A stretch of DNA of 18,513 nucleotides from NCBI GenBank assembly GCA_005880605.1, contig VBIS01000062.1, forward strand, positions 1 to 18,513, given 5' to 3'. Positions 13,395-18,513 of this stretch are shown piece after piece (positions within the stretch are counted from its first letter, which is position 1; every line of letters begins with the position of its first letter). Under the pieces are notes generated by a model. It saw only the letters and a list, made by a program, of their open reading frames with translations, had not been told where the DNA came from and did no database searches. The position numbers were made by a program, and so were the translations under genes. The DNA comes from Chloroflexota bacterium. Lineage in GTDB: Bacteria; Chloroflexota; Dormibacteria; CF-121.

Positions 13395-15149
13395 ATGGCT
13401 TATATCGATCCCGATCCGGACCATGGGCCCGGACGCGACGCCGTCGAGCTTTATACCCGAACTTACGGGACGCTGTTGCGGAGCTCCGGCGAGACCAAGC
13501 TCAAGGTGCTGGAGCAGTCGCACATCGGCATGGGATCGAGTCTCCATCCCAGGGCCGGCTCCGCGGAGCCGGATACCGGGGCGCTGATCTATGCGCTCCG
13601 CCGCCTGCCGGCCTGCATCATCGCCGTCAAGCGGATTGTGCTGGGCCAATCGGCTGACGTCTTCAAGCGGATGCTCAACGTCGACGTCGAGCGCTGGGAA
13701 ATGCAAAGCGCCCCCGGCCGCCGCCGTCGCTATTACTTCGACGGCAAGGAGACCCTCGCCGTCTACATCGCCAGCCCATCCGACATCGACGATGTCATCC
13801 CGCAGCTGGTGGCGCTCCAGATCGAATGGAACAAGCTTCACGCTCTCCTCAGCGCAGAAGACCTCAGCCGCGTGGACAGCACGGAGGAGCAGTTCAAGGT
13901 CCTGCAGCGCATGGGTATCTCCGAAGACGATGCGCTGCGATTGGTCGAGATCTGGGGCGACTTGTTTACCCCGCTGCGCCGCATCCAGGCCGAGGAAAAG
14001 GATTTCCGCGTCCGCATGCTGGGTGGTAGCCAGATCGGCTACGTCAAGGCGACCCGACGTTGGTGGCAGCCGATCGAATCCCTGATGCACAGGGAGGGGC
14101 TGAACGAGCGGCCCGTGTACTTCATCTCTAGCAACACCCACAGCCTCGTGAACCTACTGAGCGGCTCGGCTCGGCGGCATCAACAGGACATCGTCGACTA
14201 CACGGAGCGGAGCAACAACCTCGAGCTGGTACCCGAGCTCCGCAAACTCCGCCAGGGTCAGTCCCGCGGCAACTGGGACAACTTTCTGTATTACGCCGCG
14301 CGCTCCTACTACGCGCAGTCGGCGGAGGCAGGGGAGCGGCGGGCGCAACGGACCAGGGAGGAAGAGGAGCGAGGCATCTTTTTCCTTGTCAGCCAGGCCG
14401 GCCTCGACGTGGCGGCCCAGGTGATCGTGCTCGACCGGCTGGTCGCCGGCGACCTCGATCCCAGACTCGGTACGCCCGCATCGGATCGGCTGAAACGAAG
14501 CCCCGCGATCCTGATCAACGTCAACTATCCTCTGGGCCTCGGGGCCTACAACGTTCTGCGGGAAGTGGCGGAAAGCGTCGGCACGCTTCGAGGTGTCTAC
14601 GTGCTTGGCAAGGCCGCGACGCTCAACGGCAGCATCGGCGACATTATGATCTCGAATGTCGTTTACGAGGAGCACTCCGAAAACACCTACTGGCTGGACA
14701 ACTGCTTCAGCTTCAACAGTGTGGCACCCTTCCTGGTGTACGGGTCGGCGCTCGACAATCAGCGCGCGGTCACCGTGCGCGGCACGTTCCTGCAGAACCG
14801 CGCCTACCTCGATTTTTATCACCGGGAAAGCTACACGGTCGTGGAAATGGAGGCCGGACCTTACCTCAACGCGCTGTATGAAGCGGCAGAATCGTCACGA
14901 TATCCGACGCGCGAGAACATCAACTTCACCAAGCTGCCCTTCGACTTCGGGGTGCTGCACTACGCCTCAGATACGCCCTACACCCAGGCGCGCACCCTGG
15001 GCGCGCGTGGCCTCTCCTACTACGGCCTCGATTCGACCTATGCCTCATCGGTGGCGATCCTGCGGAGGATCCTTGCCCAGGAGCAGGTCCTTACAGCCGA
15101 CGTTGCGACGCCCCGTTGGGCCGACGCCGAAGCCCGACAGGGCGCCTAG
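13395..15149 (+). CDS. Large protein with nucleoside-phosphorylase-like C-terminal domain (possibly DUF6909)
   Basis: A 584-residue soluble protein (595 if the ATG at 13362 is used; numbering here is from that longer form). The N-terminal half is mostly helical with no motif I know. The C-terminal part resembles the nucleoside phosphorylase/hydrolase (NP-I) fold: strand and loop GVYVLGKAATLNGSIGDIMI (from about 412) correspond to the region preceding the GD-[IV] strand, and VVEMEAGPYL has the E-M-E triad (Glu495, Met496, Glu497) that contacts ribose in that family. I believe related proteins are grouped as DUF6909, but this is from memory. The substrate is unknown and the usual phosphate-binding motif is not evident. 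It appears monocistronic and ends before a repeat and a terminator. Confidence 0.75.
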   Translation: MAYIDPDPDHGPGRDAVELYTRTYGTLLRSSGETKLKVLEQSHIGMGSSLHPRAGSAEPDTGALIYALRRLPACIIAVKRIVLGQSADVFKRMLNVDVERWEMQSAPGRRRRYYFDGKETLAVYIASPSDIDDVIPQLVALQIEWNKLHALLSAEDLSRVDSTEEQFKVLQRMGISEDDALRLVEIWGDLFTPLRRIQAEEKDFRVRMLGGSQIGYVKATRRWWQPIESLMHREGLNERPVYFISSNTHSLVNLLSGSARRHQQDIVDYTERSNNLELVPELRKLRQGQSRGNWDNFLYYAARSYYAQSAEAGERRAQRTREEEERGIFFLVSQAGLDVAAQVIVLDRLVAGDLDPRLGTPASDRLKRSPAILINVNYPLGLGAYNVLREVAESVGTLRGVYVLGKAATLNGSIGDIMISNVVYEEHSENTYWLDNCFSFNSVAPFLVYGSALDNQRAVTVRGTFLQNRAYLDFYHRESYTVVEMEAGPYLNALYEAAESSRYPTRENINFTKLPFDFGVLHYASDTPYTQARTLGARGLSYYGLDSTYASSVAILRRILAQEQVLTADVATPRWADAEARQGA

Positions 15150-15158
15150 GTTGAATGT

Positions 15159-15193
15159 CCCCTCCCCCTCGGGGGGAGGCAGGGTGGGGGCTT
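15159..15193 (+). repeat. REP-like palindromic element, copy 7
   Basis: CCCCTCCCCC and GGGGGGAGG arms are followed by CAGGGTGGGGGCT. It lies 10 bases after the stop of the phosphorylase-like gene, well before the hairpin terminator, in the same orientation as copies 2-6. Confidence 0.85.
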
Positions 15194-15266
15194 TAGCGGC
15201 ACCGTAATGCGGCGTTGCTAGCCTGCGGTCAGGTTCCAAAAGTCCTCTCGTCCCCCTCCTCCCCAC

Positions 15267-15297
15267 AAAGGCCGCCCTCCCAGGCGGCCTTTTGTTT
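15267..15297. terminator. Bidirectional intrinsic terminator
   Basis: A 10-bp perfect stem AAAGGCCGCC / GGCGGCCTTT with a 6-base loop CTCCCA is followed by TGTTTG on the plus strand and by a short run after AAAGG on the minus strand. It lies between the convergent phosphorylase-like and TPR genes and can serve both, more strongly the plus strand. Confidence 0.88.
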
Positions 15298-15308
15298 GAC
15301 CTGAGCGA

Positions 15309-16007
15309 TCAGGCGGCGCGCTTGCCCTTGCCAGTGGTCTTCCGTCGTAGGGCGAGATCCTGGAGCGCGACATCGATGCGCCGATCCGACGGATCGAGGT
15401 GCTTGGCGACCATCACGTGCCGCTGCGCGGCCACAAGCTCGCCACGCTCCATCTCCGCCAGGCCGAGTTGCAGCGAAAACCCGGGATCGACCGGGCACGT
15501 CAACGCGGCGCGCTCCAGGAGAGGAAAAGCTTCATCCCGCATCCCCATCTCCCAGAGTAAGGTCCCCAGTTCAGCGAGGACTTCGGGTACATCCGCGGAT
15601 GCTTCCAGGGCACGACGGTACGCGAGCCGTGCGACCTCGCTGTGTCCAAGCTGACGGTGATCGCGTCCGATCAGGAACCATGTCTGCCAGGAGCTGGGGG
15701 CCAGCATCATGGTCCGCGAGTAGCCGACTCGCGCCTGTTCGCGATCGCCCAGTGCGTCGCACGCCTGGCCAAAGCGGAAGGCCACCTCGGCGTTCTCCGG
15801 GTCGAGCCGGCTGGCTTCTTCGAGAACCTCGCACGCCCGCGCGTAATCGCGCAGGCGATGACAGATGGTTCCCAGCCGCAGCCTGGGCACGACCGCGGCG
15901 CCGTCGAGCTTGACCGCCGCTCCGTAGCGGGCCAGGGCCTCGCGGACGTTTCCCTCGGTCTCGGCCTGCTGGCCGCTTTCGAGCAGGCGCTCGGTCTCGG
16001 GCGTCAT
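15309..16007 (-). CDS. Tetratricopeptide repeat protein
   Basis: A 232-residue protein made of about five or six TPR units from residue 5 to about 215, with typical signatures such as ALARYGAAVKLDG, ACEVLEEASRLDPENAEV, ARVGYSRTMMLAPSSWQ and ARLAYRRALEASADVPEV. It ends in a basic tail (KTTGKGKRAA). TPRs mediate protein contacts; no enzymatic domain, signal peptide or membrane segment is present, so a cytoplasmic scaffold is likely. It lies 31 bases after the small unknown gene and follows a response regulator, so all three are probably co-transcribed. The partner is unknown. Confidence 0.88.
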   Translation of the reverse strand: MTPETERLLESGQQAETEGNVREALARYGAAVKLDGAAVVPRLRLGTICHRLRDYARACEVLEEASRLDPENAEVAFRFGQACDALGDREQARVGYSRTMMLAPSSWQTWFLIGRDHRQLGHSEVARLAYRRALEASADVPEVLAELGTLLWEMGMRDEAFPLLERAALTCPVDPGFSLQLGLAEMERGELVAAQRHVMVAKHLDPSDRRIDVALQDLALRRKTTGKGKRAA

Positions 16008-16038
16008 CGCCTAAAACAACGCGACGCCCCCAAGGGTC

Positions 16039-16254
16039 CTACGCCGGCCGTGTATCCATCAGGAAGCTGAGCAGCTCCGGCTCCTCCATCTCCTGGGCCG
16101 GAACGAGCGGCGTGTACTGCAGCCGGGTGGCGAGCTTCATCGCCAGCTCCATCTTGAAGTCGACCGGCGTGAAGCCCTTGTCAGTGAAGATGCCCAGCTT
16201 GCGGTCGCGGATCACAAGCGCCGCGCCTTGCTTGCGCGCCAGCACCGTCATCAC
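16039..16254 (-). CDS. Small unknown protein coupled to a response regulator
   Basis: A 71-residue protein (70 if the second codon, ATG 16251, is used) beginning MMTVLARKQGAALVIRDRKL. A predicted beta-rich N-terminal half is followed by an amphipathic helix (FKMELAMKLATRLQ). There are no cysteines or membrane segments and I recognise no family. GTG at 16254 overlaps the response-regulator stop as GTGA and the adjacent ATG overlaps it as TGATG, so it is translationally coupled and probably real. It sits between a receiver-domain protein and a TPR protein. Confidence 0.6.
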   Translation of the reverse strand: MMTVLARKQGAALVIRDRKLGIFTDKGFTPVDFKMELAMKLATRLQYTPLVPAQEMEEPELLSFLMDTRPA

Positions 16255-16616
16255 GGACGTCCCGCCGTCGCCGGCACTAACTGCGCCACCAGGCGGGCGA
16301 GCTGGGTTGGCTTGAAGGGCTTCTCAACGGTCGCGACGGCGCCCGCCGTCCGCGCCCGCTGCGGCGTCGTCGTGTCTCGGAACTCGGTCATCATCACGAC
16401 CGGATGGTGGGCGACGAGGCCCGTTAGCAGGACGAAGGCATCCCCGTCCGGCAGGCTCGAGTCGAGGAGAACCAGGTCGGGCTGGAGGGCGTGCGCGGCA
16501 CCGGGCACCGCCGCGGCGCTCGTCTCCCATCGCACTTCGTGACCTTCTCGCTCCAGCTTGAAGACGATGATCGACCCGATATTGGGCTCATCCTCGACGA
16601 GCAGGACGCGTGCCAT
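16251..16616 (-). CDS. Single-domain response regulator (CheY-like receiver)
   Basis: A 121-residue receiver domain with no output domain. The acidic pocket is LLVEDEP (Glu8, Asp9), the phosphoacceptor is Asp52 in LVLLDSSLP, the switch threonine is Thr77 in VMMTEF and the conserved lysine is Lys99 in EKPFKP, so phosphorylation chemistry is intact. The ATG at 16616 begins exactly at the fold; an in-frame upstream start (16655) would add 13 unlikely residues. No histidine kinase is in the window, so the signal is unknown. It is first of a three-gene unit with a small unknown protein and a TPR protein that could be effectors, and is divergent from a hydrolase gene 23 bases away. Confidence 0.9.
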   Translation of the reverse strand: MARVLLVEDEPNIGSIIVFKLEREGHEVRWETSAAAVPGAAHALQPDLVLLDSSLPDGDAFVLLTGLVAHHPVVMMTEFRDTTTPQRARTAGAVATVEKPFKPTQLARLVAQLVPATAGRP

Positions 16617-16627
16617 GAGTTGGGCAC

Positions 16628-16633
16628 TAATGT
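16628..16633 (+). promoter_or_regulatory. Possible -10 box for a leaderless hydrolase mRNA
   Basis: TAATGT ends 6 bases before the GTG at 16640 of the alpha/beta hydrolase gene, so the transcript could start on the start codon. No Shine-Dalgarno is seen. It lies in the 23-base gap between divergent genes. Confidence 0.4.
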
Positions 16634-16639
16634 TAGCGG

Positions 16640-17161
16640 GTGCCAGCACGATCACCCAATGGTCCAGCCATCTTTCTGGCCCACGGGGCCTCGGGTGACG
16701 CGAGCAGCATGCGGCCGTATGTCAAGGCCCTCGAAAAGCGCCAGTTGAAGGCGAGCGCCATCGACCTCCCGGTCGGCAAAGCCGAGCGCGCCGTGCCGGT
16801 GTTTATCGAGAAGGTTCCGGCCGGTTCGATCGCTGGCGGCCATTCCTTTGGCGGTCGGGTGGCGAGCATGGCCGCCACCTCGGTGGACTATGCCGCGCTG
16901 GTGTTGCTCAGCTATCCGCTGCACCGTCCGGGTCACCCCGAGGATCTCCGTACGGAGCACTGGTCGAAGATCACATGCCCCGTTCTCTTCCTGTCTGGCG
17001 AGTCCGACCCCTTCGCTCGTGTCGAGCTCCTCAAGGCGTCGGTCCGCCGGTTGCCACGGGCAGAGCTGGTCACCTTTCCCGGTGTCGGGCACGGCCTGCT
17101 CCCGGTGATCGACGCCGCCATGGACCGTGTCGCTGCCTTTGTCCGACAGCTGCGTCCTTAG
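16640..17161 (+). CDS. Alpha/beta hydrolase (small KANL3/Tex30- or dienelactone-hydrolase-like)
   Basis: A 173-residue alpha/beta hydrolase, shorter than most. The oxyanion strand IFLAHGASGD is at 11-20, the nucleophile elbow GHSFGG at 67-72 (Ser69), the acid in LSGESDPF at 118-125 (Asp123) and the base in GVGHGL at 148-153 (His151). The triad is complete, and the compact form with no lid resembles the KANL3/Tex30-like group. The substrate is unknown. The start is GTG; the in-frame sequence begins just before the first strand, so it cannot be much later. A dienelactone hydrolase gene follows after 9 bases. Confidence 0.88.
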   Translation: MPARSPNGPAIFLAHGASGDASSMRPYVKALEKRQLKASAIDLPVGKAERAVPVFIEKVPAGSIAGGHSFGGRVASMAATSVDYAALVLLSYPLHRPGHPEDLRTEHWSKITCPVLFLSGESDPFARVELLKASVRRLPRAELVTFPGVGHGLLPVIDAAMDRVAAFVRQLRP

Positions 17162-17164
17162 ACT
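17159..17164 (+). promoter_or_regulatory. Possible -10 box for a leaderless dienelactone hydrolase mRNA
   Basis: TAGACT ends 6 bases before the ATG at 17171. It overlaps the stop of the preceding hydrolase gene. This matches the TANNNT spacing seen before other genes here, although read-through from upstream is equally possible. Confidence 0.35.
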
Positions 17165-17170
17165 GATCGC

Positions 17171-17953
17171 ATGTGCACCGCGCCCGGCGAAGATGCCGGT
17201 CCACCGGCGCCGGCCGCGGTCCGGGAAGAAGAGCGAACCATCCGAGCCGGTGATGGCGCGGATCTGCGAGAGTTCGTGGCTTTCCCCGCCACCGGATTTC
17301 GGCGCGGGGCGGTCCTGATCATCCACGACATCTGGGGATACACCGACTTCTACAAGGACCTGGCACGACGGATCACGCAACACGGCCACGCGGCAGCCAT
17401 GGTGGATTTCTTCGGCCGCCAGGGTGACCTACCCGAGTCGATGCGGGCCCCGGAGCGGACCGGCAGCAAGCCGGATGCGATGGCAGTCGCGATGCAGCGG
17501 GCTCAACAGTTATCGGATGAGCGATTCCTGGCCGACATGCAGACGGCGGTCGACGATCTCCTGGCGCGCGGCGCATCGAAGGTCGCCGCCTGGGGATTTT
17601 GCATGGGAGGCCGGCTGGCCTACGTCGGGGCCGCGCGCGTGAGCGGCCTGGCGGGCGTGGTCGCCTATTACGGCCATCTTCAGGCGCAGCCCGGGCGGTT
17701 ATCGCCATTGCAGCTCGCGAGTGACATCCAGATCCCGGTGCTCGGGATCTTCGGCGGCGCCGATGCAGGCATCCCCGCCGAGCAGATCGCGGCCTTCAAG
17801 GACGCGCTGAAAACGGACAAGGAAATCATCGTCTACCCGGACGCGCCCCATGGATTCCTTCGCTACGGGGCGACCGAGCACCGGACGGCGATCGACGACG
17901 CGCTGCAGCGCACCTTCCGATTCTTCTCGCGAGTGCTCTCGACGCCCAGCTAA
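17171..17953 (+). CDS. Dienelactone hydrolase family protein
   Basis: A 260-residue dienelactone hydrolase-type alpha/beta hydrolase. The characteristic loop after the first strand is IIHDIWGYTDFYKDLARR (50-67), the nucleophile is the family's cysteine in GFCMGG (Cys144), the acid is Asp198 in FGGADAGIP and the base is His227 in PHGFL. Carboxymethylenebutenolidases of this family open lactone rings in chlorocatechol degradation, but many members act on other esters; no catechol genes are nearby. About 25 extra residues precede the first strand, with alanine and proline, possibly a disordered extension. It is co-directional with, and 9 bases after, another hydrolase gene, and converges on a transglycosylase gene. 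Confidence 0.92.
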   Translation: MCTAPGEDAGPPAPAAVREEERTIRAGDGADLREFVAFPATGFRRGAVLIIHDIWGYTDFYKDLARRITQHGHAAAMVDFFGRQGDLPESMRAPERTGSKPDAMAVAMQRAQQLSDERFLADMQTAVDDLLARGASKVAAWGFCMGGRLAYVGAARVSGLAGVVAYYGHLQAQPGRLSPLQLASDIQIPVLGIFGGADAGIPAEQIAAFKDALKTDKEIIVYPDAPHGFLRYGATEHRTAIDDALQRTFRFFSRVLSTPS

Positions 17954-17965
17954 AAGGCCGCCGAT

Positions 17966-18513
17966 TTAGCCGCTGAAGCCCTCCGGCAGGAGCACCGGGC
18001 CGGCGCTCATTTGGACATACACCTGCCAGCTGTAGTAACCCAGAAAGGCGCGTTCATTGGCGAACATCTGCTGCGCGTAAAGCTGCACGGCACGAACGTA
18101 AAGGTTGCTGGGGTTATAGGCGTAGATCGCCCGGCTCATGTTTTGTGGCGCCCCGTGCGCTTTCAGGTAGCGGCCGGCGGCCTGGATCGCATCGTGCGGA
18201 TTATTGACGTCGCCGTGTCCGTAGCTGGCCCAGGTGGCCGGCATGAACTGCATCGGACCCTGCGCACCCGCCGAGCTCAGTCCTCGAATCCGGCCCATGT
18301 TGGTCTCGATCAAATTGATCGCGGCGAGGTACTGCCACTCGACCCCGTAGGCCTGCTGCGCCTCCCGGTAATAACCGAGCAAGACCTCGGGCGCCGGCGG
18401 CGCAATGATCAGCCAATGCGGCAGGGAGCTGCGCGACCCATTCAGGCTGTCGATCTGCTGGGCCGCGCCCAGATTGTCCTGGATCGCCGAGCGCGCGGTT
18501 GGGGAAACGGCGT
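17966..18513 (-). CDS. Lytic transglycosylase (SLT/MltB-like), 5' end beyond the window
   Basis: The C-terminal 182 residues of a peptidoglycan lytic transglycosylase; the frame continues through the right edge. The catalytic core reads YLAAINLIETNMGR, with the expected glutamate in IET, then GLSSAGAQGPMQFMPATWASYG and the late AIYAYNPSNLYVRAVQLYAQ. GPMQFMPATW is diagnostic of this group. A polar, alanine- and serine-rich segment precedes the catalytic domain, ending near SSLPHWLIIAPPAPE. The enzyme cleaves glycan strands of the cell wall, so it is exported or anchored; the signal sequence would lie outside the window. Only 12 bases separate it from the convergent hydrolase gene. Confidence 0.9.
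   Translation of the reverse strand, partial: AVSPTARSAIQDNLGAAQQIDSLNGSRSSLPHWLIIAPPAPEVLLGYYREAQQAYGVEWQYLAAINLIETNMGRIRGLSSAGAQGPMQFMPATWASYGHGDVNNPHDAIQAAGRYLKAHGAPQNMSRAIYAYNPSNLYVRAVQLYAQQMFANERAFLGYYSWQVYVQMSAGPVLLPEGFSG

Noticed and set aside
12894..14141. A 415-codon minus-strand frame across the B12 operon boundary and the phosphorylase-like gene
   Set aside because: It is antisense to a better-supported gene and out of frame with the 113-residue gene; its sequence has no domain-like character.
15215..15262. Segment ending in GGTTCC...CCCCTCC resembling a tRNA 3' end
   Set aside because: No T-loop consensus and no acceptor or anticodon arms can be paired.

Overview
This is a GC-rich, densely packed bacterial window with long minus-strand gene runs whose neighbours mostly overlap by 1-20 bases. 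Several features suggest a single-membrane, high-GC lineage, Chloroflexota/Dormibacterota-like or actinobacterial: an RsrA-type redox anti-sigma factor, a CcdA-TlpA fusion, LAxTG-like and C-terminal membrane-anchored surface proteins, group II ECF transport, and -10-like boxes 6-8 bases before start codons. This placement is an inference; there is no rRNA or marker gene here.

Layout. 1-91: the 3' end of an unknown plus-strand gene. 127-2333 (minus): a patatin-like lipase and a coupled membrane protein. 2505-4286 (plus): a small four-cysteine protein, a ThiO-like glycine oxidase, and a DUF4031-like protein whose 3' end runs into a repeat and the next gene. 4218-7184 (minus): a SigR-like ECF sigma factor, an RsrA-like anti-sigma factor, a CcdA-TlpA fusion and a threonine-synthase-like PLP enzyme. 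7238-12875 (minus): a cobalamin-riboswitch operon. 12899-13240 (minus): a small helical protein. 13395-15149 (plus): a large protein with a nucleoside-phosphorylase-like C-terminus. 15309-16616 (minus): a response regulator, a small unknown protein and a TPR protein. 16640-17953 (plus): two alpha/beta hydrolases. 17966-18513 (minus): a lytic transglycosylase cut by the window edge.

The most interesting system is the cobalamin operon. A clear B12 riboswitch, with a hairpin that can hide the ribosome binding site, precedes two secreted, membrane-anchored proteins. The first looks like a small alpha/alpha-barrel domain and ends in LAQTG, a membrane segment and a basic tail. The second resembles a DUF4430/transcobalamin beta domain. 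Together they look like the two halves of animal transcobalamin encoded as separate surface proteins. EcfT, two fused EcfA ATPase domains and a predicted substrate-binding S component follow. I infer surface capture of B12 and its hand-over to an ECF importer. The first ATPase domain has lost about 45-50 residues, including its Q-loop, and is split at a TGATG junction, so the importer may be impaired, or the assembly is wrong there.

At least seven copies of a G/C-rich palindromic repeat (REP-like) are scattered through the window. Three lie at gene 3' ends, one lies inside the ATPase linker, and three form an exact 54-base tandem array read in frame inside a Pro/Arg/Gly-rich protein. The sigma/anti-sigma/CcdA-TlpA cluster looks like a thiol-oxidative-stress module and carries a SigR-type promoter match in front of the sigma gene.
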